DNA of 64,000 bases from Clostridia bacterium (GTDB lineage: Bacteria; Bacillota; Clostridia; Lachnospirales; Anaerotignaceae), in NCBI GenBank assembly GCA_009929735.1, contig RZZU01000014.1, positions 1 through 64,000 of the forward strand, written 5' to 3'. Position numbers and translations under genes: made by a program. Under the pieces are notes generated by a model. That model was not told the origin of the DNA, did not search any database, and worked only from the letters and a program-made list of their open reading frames with translations. Positions 34,446 through 45,890 of the stretch are shown piece after piece. The first letter of the stretch is position 1; every line of letters starts with the position of its first letter.

Positions 34446-36217
34446 AATTCATCTGCCCCCTTTCTGATTAACTCGTTTATTTCTGCTTTCGTATCATTCT
34501 CAATTTCATCATAGCTCTTGTCAACATTAAGCTCTTCCACATATTTTGCACGACCGATACGCTCAATAACATTCAGCTTTGTGATTTTCTGAATATGAAC
34601 GCCTGCCTTAATTGCTGCCTGCGCTTCATGATAGAAGGTCAAAATCAGCTTTAACATTCTATACTGCTTATGCAAAGAGGTATAGGTATCCACTTCGTGG
34701 AAGGAGTTCTGATGGAGGAAGTCCTCACGGATCGAACGGGTCGTTTCCAGAATCAATCTATCCCCATGAGATAAGGAATCCACACCAACCAACTGAACAA
34801 TTTCCTGTAATTCCGATTCTGTCTGGAGCAATCTCATTGCCTCGGTACGATGTTCGGAAAAATCGGGATGTACATTTGTATCAGCCCATTCATCTACCCT
34901 GTCCTGATATAACGAGTAGCTTGTCAGCCAGTTGATCGCAGGGAAATGACGCTTATATGCCAAAGCCGCATCAAGACCCCAGAATACCTTTACAATACGC
35001 AATGTAGCCTGAGATACAGGCTCGGAAGTATCACCACCAGGTGGGGATACCGCACCGATGGCTGTCAGCGTACCAAATCTCTCTTCATTGCCAAGGCAAA
35101 CAACACGGCCTGCTCTTTCATAAAACTGTGCCAAACGAGAACCCAAATAAGCAGGGTAACCTTCTTCACCAGGCATTTCTTCCAAACGACCACTCATTTC
35201 ACGAAGTGCTTCCGCCCAACGGGAAGTGGAGTCAGCCATAAGTGCAACACTGTAACCCATATCACGGAAGTATTCCGCAATGGTAATGCCTGTATAAATA
35301 GACGCCTCACGAGCCGCAACGGGCATATCTGAGGTGTTTGCAATCAAAACGGTTCTTTGCATCAAAGACTCGCCTGTACGGGGGTCTTTCAATTCTGGGA
35401 ACTCATTCAAAACGTCAGTCATTTCGTTACCACGTTCGCCGCAGCCGATATAAACAACAATGTCTGCATCCGCCCATTTTGCCAACTGATGCTGTGTTAC
35501 TGTTTTCCCACTGCCGAAAGGCCCTGGAATTGCGGCAACACCGCCCTTTGTAATGGGAAAAAAGGTATCAATAACACGCTGTCCCGTTACCAACAAGGAA
35601 TCGGGTGTTTTTTTGATTTTGTAAGGTCTTTCACGGCGCACAGGCCATTTTTGCATCATCGTTATGGTTACGTCTTTACCCTTTTCATCCGTTACAATAC
35701 AAACAATTTCTTCAACCGTAAACTCGCCAACATAAATTTCTTTTATTTTACCCTTTAAGCCGTAAGGAACCATAATCTTACATACAACAACTGCTGTTTC
35801 CTGTACGATACCGATAACATCTCCGGCTTCAACGGCATCGCCGTTTTGCTTCACGGGCTCAAATTTCCATTTTTTCTCACGATCCAAGGATTTTACTTCA
35901 ATCCCTTTTTGAATATTCGTACCACTGGCTTCATACAGCTTTTCCAGGGGACGCTGAATACCGTCATAAATCGTAGAAATCAATCCGGGACCCAATTCAA
36001 CGCTCATTGGCATTCCTGTAGAAACAACTTCCTCGCCAGGTCCAAGGCCTGATGTTTCTTCATAAACCTGAATGGATGCCTTATCTCCGTGCATTTCAAT
36101 AATTTCACCTATAAGATGTTTATCTGATACACGCACCACGTCAAACATATTGGCGTCTCTCATGCCTTCCGCTACTACCAACGGACCCGACACCTTTACT
36201 ATCGTGCCTGTTTTCAT
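34442..36217 (-). CDS. ntpA: V-type ATPase subunit A (catalytic)
   Basis: It hydrolyses (or makes) ATP at the A/B interface. The Walker A motif is [11 protein letters not shown]; the catalytic glutamate is in [13 protein letters not shown]; and the ~90-residue non-homologous insertion typical of A subunits lies between about 110 and 200. [16 protein letters not shown] and the [11 protein letters not shown] block are intact. I start it at the ATG at 36217, which has AGGTGA eight bases upstream; an in-frame GTG four codons earlier lacks one. Length ~591 residues. Middle of the operon, 24 bases after ntpG. Confidence 0.97.
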   Translation of the reverse strand: MKTGTIVKVSGPLVVAEGMRDANMFDVVRVSDKHLIGEIIEMHGDKASIQVYEETSGLGPGEEVVSTGMPMSVELGPGLISTIYDGIQRPLEKLYEASGTNIQKGIEVKSLDREKKWKFEPVKQNGDAVEAGDVIGIVQETAVVVCKIMVPYGLKGKIKEIYVGEFTVEEIVCIVTDEKGKDVTITMMQKWPVRRERPYKIKKTPDSLLVTGQRVIDTFFPITKGGVAAIPGPFGSGKTVTQHQLAKWADADIVVYIGCGERGNEMTDVLNEFPELKDPRTGESLMQRTVLIANTSDMPVAAREASIYTGITIAEYFRDMGYSVALMADSTSRWAEALREMSGRLEEMPGEEGYPAYLGSRLAQFYERAGRVVCLGNEERFGTLTAIGAVSPPGGDTSEPVSQATLRIVKVFWGLDAALAYKRHFPAINWLTSYSLYQDRVDEWADTNVHPDFSEHRTEAMRLLQTESELQEIVQLVGVDSLSHGDRLILETTRSIREDFLHQNSFHEVDTYTSLHKQYRMLKLILTFYHEAQAAIKAGVHIQKITKLNVIERIGRAKYVEELNVDKSYDEIENDTKAEINELIRKGADEL

Positions 36218-36240
36218 ATGCTCATTCACCTACAATCATA

Positions 36241-36558
36241 TTATTCACTAAACAATATATCCGCACCAATCGCACGCTTTGCTGATTCTCTTACTTCATT
36301 CATACCCAAGCCCATGCTTCCCCCAACACCGGGAATCACAATAATTGCGGGCAATTCAAAATCCTTGTATTTTGCAATGCTGTCTTTTGCCATCAAGCTG
36401 GCCTGCTCTGTGATATAAATTATCGCATAGTCTTTTTCCGCCAGTTTATGAATTGTCTTTTTAACCTCGTCTGCATTGTATGCGGGGAAAATGTCAATCC
36501 CAAGAGCGAGGAAACCCAAAACACTGTCCTTATCGCCAATAATTCCAACTTTAGACAT
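36241..36558 (-). CDS. ntpG: V-type ATPase subunit F (NtpG)
   Basis: This is a small (105-residue) Rossmann-like protein that binds the D shaft and modulates ATP hydrolysis. It has the family start VGIIGDKDSVLGFLALGI and the IIYITEQASLM and PAIIVIPGVGGSMGLGM blocks. It overlaps the end of ntpC by eight bases. In the E. hirae naming this is NtpG; in eukaryotic naming it is F. Confidence 0.93.
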   Translation of the reverse strand: MSKVGIIGDKDSVLGFLALGIDIFPAYNADEVKKTIHKLAEKDYAIIYITEQASLMAKDSIAKYKDFELPAIIVIPGVGGSMGLGMNEVRESAKRAIGADILFSE

Positions 36559-37528
36559 ACGCTTCTCTCACCCTTTCTTTTATAATGGCTGCATCTATGT
36601 TATGCATCTTACAAGTCATGATGATACGGATACATTTCGCTTCGGTTTCTTTCGCCAATATATACGCCATAACCGGTTCGGGAGTCAAAGTTTTATATTT
36701 TGCATCTTTGATGTACTCCATAAGGTAATCATCACAAGCTTTCTCAAAGATCGTAAATCCCTGATCCATATACCCTTCGCAAAGGGAACCATATTGTGTC
36801 TCCTTTAAAACTGCCACTGCAGAATCGCTGCGGAATGCTCTGGAAAACAACTCTAGGCTTATACTCCCCCCGGGTACAAAGCTTTCCTCAAAAACCTGAA
36901 AATCTCTATCCATCTTTTTCACACGCAAAAGTGTTTTCAGATTTGTAATATCTGCCAACATTTGCACGTACTTTGACACGTAGGCATTTCCCTGCTTCTT
37001 TGCCGCCTTTTCCATCGTAGAAAAGCAAGCTTTATCCAGAATTGTATCAATATATCTTCCGTTATGTGTTTTTGCATACATACTAACGGCCTCTTCCACA
37101 GCGTCCCCATTGATATTGGGCAGCTCCGCATAGTTTCTTTCCCGTAAATTCTTACGCAGTGTTTCTATGGGAATTGTTCCGCCTTGTATCAAAAACTTTT
37201 TGCCGCTTACTTTTGAAACTTCCTCCTTTAAAAGAACCTTAATATTATGATAGTCATTTTTATAGAGGAAAATATCAACAAACGCTTCCTGAGGAATCAA
37301 CCCAGCCACGGCTTGGTAAGTTTCCTCCAGATGATTTCCAATCATCTTTTCAAATTCATAAACACCTTTGATTTGCGTTTTTCCGTAAGCACTGTCTGAC
37401 AATATACGTAATGCCTCTTCGGCTGTTTTCGCATCTGCCATCAGCATGAGCTTTTGCTTTGTCATCAAGGAGTTTTCCATAGAACGAATACTGGCCACAG
37501 CGAAAGGGTAAATCTTATTTTTAGCCAT
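36551..37528 (-). CDS. ntpC: V-type ATPase subunit C (d-like)
   Basis: This funnel-shaped subunit (NtpC, equivalent to eukaryotic subunit d) joins the central shaft to the K ring. The 325 residues are mostly helical, with the family's SIRSMENSLMTKQKLMLM start, the FLYKNDYHNIKVLLKE block, and the late EPVMAYILAKETEAKCIRII cut across the C-terminal helices. It lies between ntpE and ntpG, 15 bases after ntpE. Confidence 0.93.
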   Translation of the reverse strand: MAKNKIYPFAVASIRSMENSLMTKQKLMLMADAKTAEEALRILSDSAYGKTQIKGVYEFEKMIGNHLEETYQAVAGLIPQEAFVDIFLYKNDYHNIKVLLKEEVSKVSGKKFLIQGGTIPIETLRKNLRERNYAELPNINGDAVEEAVSMYAKTHNGRYIDTILDKACFSTMEKAAKKQGNAYVSKYVQMLADITNLKTLLRVKKMDRDFQVFEESFVPGGSISLELFSRAFRSDSAVAVLKETQYGSLCEGYMDQGFTIFEKACDDYLMEYIKDAKYKTLTPEPVMAYILAKETEAKCIRIIMTCKMHNIDAAIIKERVREAYV

Positions 37529-37543
37529 AAAGAATCCCCCTCC

Positions 37544-38104
37544 TTAGAACAAAATTTTTGCCGCTATTTGTCTAATCTCTTCTTGCTCCACCGTGATAAT
37601 TGAGTCAAAGGAATAATTATATTCAATATCTCCATTTTTCACAATAAACCCACCGTCAAGTTCTCTACTTTTTGCGGAAAGGATAAAGCCTTTTTCCTTA
37701 ATAACTGCAGCCAAGCGTTCTCTATCCTTTTCAGAAACAATAATTTCCGTACCGTTTTCTTTTTCTAGTTTGGAAAGCATACTTCCTATCGTTTCTACAT
37801 ACTGGGCATCAGGCAAGGTTTCCAAACGCTTCTTCGCCTCAGCAATAACATCTTCCAGTATGGCTTGCTTTTCCTGCAAAATTCCAATTTTTCCTTGTAG
37901 CTCGGCACCGGAAATGGCTTTTGCCTTCACCTTTTCCGCCTCAGCCTCAGCATTTTTTTTCAAAGCATCACTTTCACGCTTCGCCTTTTCCTCAGCCGAC
38001 TTTAAAACTGCTTGCACTTCCAAATTGGCTTTATCTTTGATTTCTTTCGCTTCCGCTTCTGCCTTCTCTATGATTTTATCGATGATAATTTTACCGTCAT
38101 TCAT
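37544..38104 (-). CDS. ntpE: V-type ATPase subunit E (peripheral stalk)
   Basis: The long N-terminal Ala/Glu/Lys-rich coiled coil (about residues 8-75) and compact C-terminal domain (LDGGFIVKNGDIEYNYSFDS) mark the stator E subunit, which pairs with NtpF to hold the head against rotation. At 186 residues it is normal. It is 31 bases downstream of ntpK with its own AGGAG-type site. Confidence 0.93.
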   Translation of the reverse strand: MNDGKIIIDKIIEKAEAEAKEIKDKANLEVQAVLKSAEEKAKRESDALKKNAEAEAEKVKAKAISGAELQGKIGILQEKQAILEDVIAEAKKRLETLPDAQYVETIGSMLSKLEKENGTEIIVSEKDRERLAAVIKEKGFILSAKSRELDGGFIVKNGDIEYNYSFDSIITVEQEEIRQIAAKILF

Positions 38105-38135
38105 AGGAGTGCGCCTCCTTTTCCTTCAAAATTAA

Positions 38136-40594
<2,459 letters not shown>

Positions 40595-40608
<14 letters not shown>

Positions 40609-40921
40609 ATGCTCCCACAACCCTTCCGATTACAGCCTGAACAGCCTCTTCTTTCTTTTGTGTTGCTTGCTCTTTAATTTTTGAACAAATACTTTCCGTG
40701 CTCTTTTGAATGCTCTGGATTTCGACGCGGCTTTCCTCGTCTGCTTGTTTGGCAACAAGTTGCATCAATTCTTTTCCTTGCTGTTGAACCTGCTGCAATA
40801 GCACTTCCCTTTGTTTCTGCGCATCCTTTTTCAAAGATTCCGCGTCTTCAGTGGCCTGCTTTACGATCTGACCAGCTCGCTCTTCAGCCTCTACGATGCT
40901 TCTCAGGATCTCATAAGCCAT
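40595..40921 (-). CDS. ntpF: V-type ATPase peripheral-stalk subunit (NtpF / G-H type)
   Basis: This ~108-residue, almost wholly coiled-coil protein (IVEAEERAGQIVKQATEDAE and on to the end) is the small stator partner of subunit E. Gene position is the best support: it heads an operon in the same order as E. hirae ntpFIKECGABD. The ATG at 40921 has GAGGT seven bases upstream; a GTG and an ATG two and three codons earlier are less well spaced. Confidence 0.85.
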
Positions 40922-41176
40922 TCCCATCACCTCTCTTGTTTACAATTTGCCATGCAAATTGTATAGTATGCACTTCTGTTAGGTTAAGAACTTCTTTTGT
41001 TAAACTAATAACACTGCTTGTTATAAAAAAATAAGATGTTCTAACCAAGATTTTCGCCTGTTTCCTCATAGAGCTATGAAAAAAAGACCATCCTTTTTGC
41101 GAAACCATAACCAAAAAATATAGTTTTTTATGACTTCACCAAGTATGTATTAAATCTAAAACATACCTCAGCCTAA

Positions 41177-41205
41177 ATAATAAATTATTTACCTTGTATT
41201 GTCAA
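41177..41205 (-). promoter_or_regulatory. Consensus promoter of the V-ATPase operon
   Basis: On the minus strand TTGACA (complement of 41200-41205), 17 bases and TATTAT (complement of 41177-41182). A leader of about 250 nt separates it from ntpF; I see no known riboswitch in it. Confidence 0.82.
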
Positions 41206-41547
41206 GAACCCTTTGTTTCTCAACAATACAGTAATATTTTATCGTCGCATTTAATTATTGTTAAATTAAAATCAGTATCATTTTGCTAATTTGACCCTTC
41301 TATTGAGTTTTACAGGCTTTGCGAACGGTAGTTTGCATGCAATTTATTAGTACCCAAAGCTTTTTAATGGCAGATTATACACGGCCATTTTCAGGACATT
41401 GTGATTTTTGCACATATACGCCACGTGTTTTTTGTGCAATTTTCTGTATTTTTTTTATTCTTTTCGCTCTTTTGACAGTTCGACAATGAAATATATTTTA
41501 TTCTTTTCTGCATAAACTAAAATCACCCAGTTTTATACATTTTTTAT
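41206..41547. other. Non-coding spacer
   Basis: AT-rich, with no coding frame and no recognised element, between the V-ATPase promoter and the Nudix terminator. Confidence 0.4.
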
Positions 41548-41581
41548 AAAAAAAATAAGCTCAAATTCCCAATTCAAGCTT
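41548..41581 (-). terminator. Terminator overlapping the Nudix stop codon
   Basis: AAGCTTGAATT/AATTTGAGCTT with a GGG loop on the minus strand is followed by ATTTTTTTT. The 5' arm includes the end of the coding region. Confidence 0.85.
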
Positions 41582-42023
41582 ATTCCTCCCTTTCAACGAG
41601 CATATTCAGTTCTCTGTCCAAAGCACGCAGAACGTCCCTTTTCATCCAGTTTGGCAGCTGACTCGCACAGACTTCGTCCTTTGTCATCCAAAAAAACGCT
41701 TCATGCTCCTTACTTAAAACCACCGCTCCTGCCTTCCAACGACATACATATGTGAAAATACATAAATGTATGTGATTCTTAATCACATCAAAAAGAGAAA
41801 CAGGCTCACCCACAAATACCTCCAAACTGGTTTCTTCTTGTATTTCCCGCAGCAGACCATCTTGACAATGCTCATAAAAATGCAGGCCACCGCCGGGTAA
41901 ATCCCATTTTTGATGGCTATTCATGTAGCTGCATTCCATTTCGTCTTGTGATCTGGATAAAATCAAAACCTTTTCCTCTTTTACGATGACGGCCTTTACG
42001 GCAACAGCAAAATCTCGTTTCAT
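41580..42023 (-). CDS. Nudix hydrolase
   Basis: This 147-residue protein hydrolyses a nucleoside-diphosphate-linked compound. The Nudix box reads GGLHFYE, seven residues, then REIQEETSL, with the first catalytic Glu pair intact and the usual Gly after EE-x replaced by Ser. KWDLPGG before it and the WMTKDEV-type stretch after it are typical. Substrate unknown (NTP clean-up or ADP-ribose are common in the group). Single gene, with an AGGAGG-type site before the ATG. Confidence 0.88.
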   Translation of the reverse strand: MKRDFAVAVKAVIVKEEKVLILSRSQDEMECSYMNSHQKWDLPGGGLHFYEHCQDGLLREIQEETSLEVFVGEPVSLFDVIKNHIHLCIFTYVCRWKAGAVVLSKEHEAFFWMTKDEVCASQLPNWMKRDVLRALDRELNMLVEREE

Positions 42024-42058
42024 GGGCTCACCTCCTCTCTATGTTATCATTTGCCATG

Positions 42059-42180
42059 TGCAAAATACAATTTCTCAGGACTCTGCCCCGCACACTGAAA
42101 GCCTGTAAAAAGGTTTGACCCCTTTTTCGAAAGCGTGGGTGTGGGTAACCTCCAAGTTCTTGCCTTTCTATTTTGCAATT
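42059..42180. repeat. Intergenic repeat, copy B, with short terminal inverted repeats
   Basis: This ~120-bp stretch lies between the Nudix and Hsp33 genes. The ends carry TGCAAAATA (42059-42067) and its exact complement TATTTTGCA (42169-42177). The interior matches copy A at 25573-25702 in ordered blocks. Size and ends are MITE-like, but no target-site duplication is clear. Confidence 0.6.
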
Positions 42181-42214
42181 CTCGGTTTATATTTAATTTC
42201 ACACTGTCAAAAAA

Positions 42215-43093
42215 TTATTTTGCCTCTTCTAACAGCTTTAGCAGCTCATCCTCTGTAAAGTCATATTCTTTTCCACAAAAGTGACAGTGCAAATTCGCTT
42301 TTTTGTCATCTTTTATAATTTTCTCCAATTCTTCCTTGCCAATACTGATTAATGTCTTTTCCACCCGCTCCTTGGTGCAATTACAATAGAATTCGGTAGG
42401 TACTTTATCCAATATTTTCATATCCAGCCCCTCGAGAAGCATTTCCAAAATTCCCTCTGGGGTCTGTCCCATATCCAACAAATCCGTTACATAGGGAATC
42501 GTATTTAAACGTTTTTCCAACGTTGAAATGATTTCTTCCGGTGCATCGGGTAAAAGTTGAATGATAAACCCGCCTGCACAGCGAATCGAGGTATCCGTAT
42601 CCACCAAAACGCCCAATCCTACCGCCGAAGGCGTTTGCTCAGACTGCGCATAGTAATAAGTCAAATCCTCGGCAATTTCGCCGGAAACTAGCTGAATACG
42701 TCCCGCATAAGGCTCTTTTAAGCCAATATCCTTTATCACGCTCATATATCCTTGGCCAATGGCGCCGCCGACATCCAATTTCCCCGGGTGTTTAGAAGGA
42801 ATCTCAACATTTGGGTTAAAAACATAACCCTTTACCCTGCAATGACTGTCAGAAGATACCACAACGCCCTTTAAGGGGCCTAAGCCTCTGATTTGAAGGG
42901 TAAGCAAATCTTTTTCACCCTTGAGCATACTCCCCATCATTGCCGCCGCAGTCAGCATTCTTCCTAATGCTGCCGACGCCACAGGCGAGGTATGATGTAC
43001 CTCTCTGGCGTGCTGAACCATTTCGCCCGTTGTTGCCGCAAAGGCACGGATACTTCCGCCGCCCGCTATCGCTCTTACAATATAGTCACTCAT
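42215..43093 (-). CDS. hslO: Redox-regulated chaperone Hsp33
   Basis: This cytoplasmic holdase is switched on by oxidation and unfolding. The N-terminal RAIAGGGSIRAFAATT and the SPVASAALGRMLTAAAMM block are diagnostic, and the four zinc cysteines are present as C237-x-C239 and C270-x-x-C273. At 292 residues it is complete. It is two bases downstream of the methyltransferase gene, so they are co-transcribed. Its presence fits an anaerobe that must survive oxygen shocks, together with the rubrerythrin at the right edge. Confidence 0.96.
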   Translation of the reverse strand: MSDYIVRAIAGGGSIRAFAATTGEMVQHAREVHHTSPVASAALGRMLTAAAMMGSMLKGEKDLLTLQIRGLGPLKGVVVSSDSHCRVKGYVFNPNVEIPSKHPGKLDVGGAIGQGYMSVIKDIGLKEPYAGRIQLVSGEIAEDLTYYYAQSEQTPSAVGLGVLVDTDTSIRCAGGFIIQLLPDAPEEIISTLEKRLNTIPYVTDLLDMGQTPEGILEMLLEGLDMKILDKVPTEFYCNCTKERVEKTLISIGKEELEKIIKDDKKANLHCHFCGKEYDFTEDELLKLLEEAK

Positions 43094-43095
43094 TT

Positions 43096-43854
43096 TTATA
43101 GTTCCTCCTTTAACTGCGCCGCAAAAAAATAGCGTTGGCTATCCTCTTTTGCTCGCTCAAAACAATACCCGTCATATACATTCAATAATAGAAAGCCGTT
43201 TTCTTCAAGGCAGCTTTTTACTTCCTCTAAGGAATACGCCCTTTCATAGTGATATTCCTCCACACGCTCGTAGGTTTCCTTGTCTTTTTGGCGGATAAAA
43301 AAGCTTACATAGTATTCGTTAATCCGTTCCTCCTCATCAAAGGAATTCTCCCAAAAATATGCAGCATCCTCTGTCATTGCGGCATAGGTTTTGTCCCCCA
43401 AAAGCTCTTTAAACTTGTATTCAGTATTCATATCAAAAAGAAATATCCCATTGGGCTTCAAATGCTTTTTTACCGCAGAAAAAGCGGCGAAAAGTTCCCC
43501 TTCCTCCGTCAAATAATTCAAGCTGTCACATAAGCTTAAAACGCAATCCACCTGATATGACAGCTCCATTTCCATCATGTCCTGACAAAAAAAAGGTATG
43601 GAAAGCCCCTCAGCAAAAGCTTTTCTCTGCGCCTCTGCCAGCATTTCTTCCGAAATATCCACACCAACAACAGAGAAGCCCGCCTTTGCCAAAGGAATGG
43701 TAATGTTACCCGTTCCGCATCCCAAGTCAATCACGCTTTCTGGAATCTTGCCCAGCTTCTCCCACGAATCCTGAATATATTTCACCCAAACAGGATAATC
43801 TATTTCATCCATAAACATATCATATACGGACGCAAACCCTTCATATGCTCCCAT
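43096..43854 (-). CDS. SAM-dependent methyltransferase, class I
   Basis: This 252-residue Rossmann-fold methyltransferase has motif I VIDLGCGTGNITIPLAKAG (SAM-binding GxGxG), the acidic VGVDISEEML, motif post-I CQDMMEMEL, and the LSLCDSLNYL block. Proteins of this kind sit upstream of hslO in several Clostridia, but the substrate is unknown. The start at 43854 fits the family N-terminus (YEGFASVYDMFMDE). It heads a two-gene unit with hslO. Confidence 0.87.
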   Translation of the reverse strand: MGAYEGFASVYDMFMDEIDYPVWVKYIQDSWEKLGKIPESVIDLGCGTGNITIPLAKAGFSVVGVDISEEMLAEAQRKAFAEGLSIPFFCQDMMEMELSYQVDCVLSLCDSLNYLTEEGELFAAFSAVKKHLKPNGIFLFDMNTEYKFKELLGDKTYAAMTEDAAYFWENSFDEEERINEYYVSFFIRQKDKETYERVEEYHYERAYSLEEVKSCLEENGFLLLNVYDGYCFERAKEDSQRYFFAAQLKEEL

Positions 43855-43902
43855 TTTCGTTACCCCTATACCATAAATGCTTCCAAATTTAACATTAGTA
43901 TA

Positions 43903-44124
43903 TTATAGCTTTTCCTCTGAGGTATTGCAAGGATTTTTCCCCTTGGACTGCGCATCTCTTTTCTTCTTTCCCATAATTCCGCCAATGCGTCCGCTTTCTT
44001 TTGCCGTAAGCCCTTTCCATCCCACCTGAGCAACCTTTTCAAGCAGTCCCAGCTCCTCGGCAATTTCATATTTCATTGTAATGTCACGCTTTTGTGCCTC
44101 AGTTAATTCTTTTTTTTGACCCAT
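43903..44124 (-). CDS. Alpha/beta-type small acid-soluble spore protein (divergent)
   Basis: This 73-residue protein has both conserved SASP blocks: KYEIAEELGLLEKV, containing the germination-protease cleavage region, and GWKGLTAKESGRIGG, the DNA-binding segment. The charged C-terminal tail (GKKKRDAQSKGKN) is longer than in the major SASPs. Such proteins coat and protect spore DNA and are cut by Gpr (15244). The ATG has AAAGGGG upstream. No sigma-G promoter is certain in the 100 bases upstream. Confidence 0.88.
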   Translation of the reverse strand: MGQKKELTEAQKRDITMKYEIAEELGLLEKVAQVGWKGLTAKESGRIGGIMGKKKRDAQSKGKNPCNTSEEKL

Positions 44125-44233
44125 AATAAATCCCCTTTCTGACTTTTCTTTTCATTCATTATTGCCGGATTTTCATATTTTTTTCATGCTTTTGTGTATA
44201 TAAAAAAAAATATTGTCAATGAACGAAAATCAT

Positions 44234-44262
44234 TTGACAGATAACCTTTCTGATGGTAGACT
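44234..44262 (+). promoter_or_regulatory. Promoter of the lysine riboswitch-asd transcript
   Basis: TTGACA, 17 bases, TAGACT, about 25 bases before the riboswitch begins. Confidence 0.8.
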
Positions 44263-44284
44263 ATGGATTAAGTAAATAGTTCTA

Positions 44285-44452
44285 AAAGTAGAGGTGCGTT
44301 TTTCATGAGTACACGGGCGAATATCATAAGGGATAGAGGCCGTCCGCCGAAAGGGGCAAACGCCGAAGAGAAAAAATTCCTTATCATTCTTTCTCTGGTT
44401 GTCCGGTTAATAGCCGTCCAACTGTCATTGGTATTCCCAATGGAGCGCTACG
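44285..44452 (+). promoter_or_regulatory. Lysine riboswitch (L box)
   Basis: The conserved junction strands are legible in order: GTAGAGGTGCG, then CATGAGTA, AGGGATAGAGG, CCGCCGAAAGGGG, CGCCGAAGAG, CTGGTTG-CCG, ACTGTCATTGG and the closing GGAGCGCTAC. In this class lysine binding folds the leader into a terminating form, so asd and the DAP genes are turned off when lysine is plentiful. Context (asd-dapA-dapB) agrees fully. Confidence 0.93.
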
Positions 44453-44498
44453 AAACTAAGTTTTTGCAATACTTTTTTTGTTATTTGCAAAATTTGGA

Positions 44499-44526
44499 AG
44501 TCGGCGCTTGCCGGCTTTTTTTTGTT
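44499..44526 (+). terminator. Expression-platform terminator of the lysine riboswitch
   Basis: AGTCGGC/GCCGGCT with a CGCTT-type loop and a T8 tail, 47 bases after the aptamer. Confidence 0.85.
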
Positions 44527-44853
44527 TTTTGGCAAAACCATGGCTTTGGAACATATACCACAAAAGTGAAGAACCTTGGTATCAAGCATTCAAGCCCATA
44601 TTTCCTAAGTCAAGACCCATCGACTTTTCAGAAAAATTAATGACAAACGGCTTTCTCAATCCCCCTGTGTTCCAGCGGACTTGTAGCTTGAAGTTATTCT
44701 TTCAAAATACACGCCCCATACAAAGGCCGGAAATGATGGGAATCCGTTAAAAAGGCTTATCTTAGGGAAATGCGGCTTTTTGGAAATTTTAGATTCTTCG
44801 CACATACTCACATATTTTAACTTATTATATAAAAGAAAGAAGGAAGTTTAAAA
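44527..44853 (+). other. Unusually long spacer between riboswitch terminator and asd
   Basis: About 330 bases with no supported gene. The frames that cross it run through the riboswitch or its terminator and lack ribosome binding sites. It ends with an AGAAGGAAG site for asd. Confidence 0.5.
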
Positions 44854-45852
44854 ATGAAAAAGATTAATCTGGCAGTTGTAGGTGCAACAGGCATGGTAGG
44901 CAGAACATTCTTGAAGGTTTTAGAAGAAAGACAGCTTCCCATTGAAAACTTCTATGTTATGGCCTCCAGCCGCTCCGCAGGAAAAACAATTACTTTTAAT
45001 GGAAAAGATTATATTGTAGAAGAATTGACGGAAAACTCCTTTGATAAACACATTGACATCGCTCTATTTTCCGCAGGCGGCAGTACAAGTGAAAAGTTTG
45101 CACCTATTGCAGCAGCCCATGGATGTATTGTAATTGACAACAGCTCGCAATGGCGTATGGATCCCGAAGTTCCTCTGGTTGTGCCCGAGGTAAATGCGGA
45201 TGATATTTCTTGGCACAAAAACATCATTGCAAACCCTAACTGCTCCACCATTCAAGCAGTGGTTGCATTAAAGCCTTTGGATGAAAAATATACAATCAAG
45301 CGTGTTGTATATTCTACCTATCAGGCGGTCAGCGGCGCAGGTCTTGCAGGCTGGATGGATCTTGAAAACGGCTTGAAGGGTAAAGAACCCCAAAAATTTC
45401 CTCATCCCATTGCAAATAACTGCCTGCCCCATATTGATGTATTTTTGGACAACGGCTATACAAAAGAAGAAATGAAAATGGTAAACGAAACCAGAAAAAT
45501 GCTTCATAATGAAAATCTGAGAGTAACAGCCACCACAGTGCGTGTGCCTGTTTTCAACTCCCACAGCGAATCCATTAACGTGGAATTTGAAAAACCTTTT
45601 GATTTGAACCAATTAATCGAAACATTGAAAAATGCGCCCGGCATTGTCTTGATGAATGATTCAAAAAACAACGAATATCCTTTGGCAGTAAGTGCAACAG
45701 GCCATGATGAGGTTTACATCGGTCGTATCCGCCGTGATGAAAGTGTAGAAAACGGCGTAAACATTTGGGTGGTAGCCGACAATATACGTAAGGGTGCTGC
45801 AACCAATGCAGTGCAAATTGCAGAAGAAATTATTAAAAATATGAACGCATAA
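44854..45852 (+). CDS. asd: Aspartate-semialdehyde dehydrogenase
   Basis: It reduces aspartyl phosphate to aspartate semialdehyde, the branch point to lysine/diaminopimelate and threonine/methionine. The NADP loop is VVGATGMVGR, the catalytic cysteine lies in NPNCSTIQ (near residue 130), the YQAVSGAG stretch follows, and the substrate-binding RVPVFNSHSE block has the conserved His. At 332 residues it is complete. First gene of asd-dapA-dapB, controlled by the lysine riboswitch upstream. No aspartokinase gene is in the window. Confidence 0.97.
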   Translation: MKKINLAVVGATGMVGRTFLKVLEERQLPIENFYVMASSRSAGKTITFNGKDYIVEELTENSFDKHIDIALFSAGGSTSEKFAPIAAAHGCIVIDNSSQWRMDPEVPLVVPEVNADDISWHKNIIANPNCSTIQAVVALKPLDEKYTIKRVVYSTYQAVSGAGLAGWMDLENGLKGKEPQKFPHPIANNCLPHIDVFLDNGYTKEEMKMVNETRKMLHNENLRVTATTVRVPVFNSHSESINVEFEKPFDLNQLIETLKNAPGIVLMNDSKNNEYPLAVSATGHDEVYIGRIRRDESVENGVNIWVVADNIRKGAATNAVQIAEEIIKNMNA

Positions 45853-45890
45853 CTATACAACAACTAAACTTATTTGGAGGTGCTTGCATT

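Noticed and set aside
44305..44640. Open frame of 111 codons upstream of asd
   Set aside because: It lies across the lysine riboswitch aptamer and its terminator, has no ribosome binding site, and its apparent length follows from structured RNA sequence.
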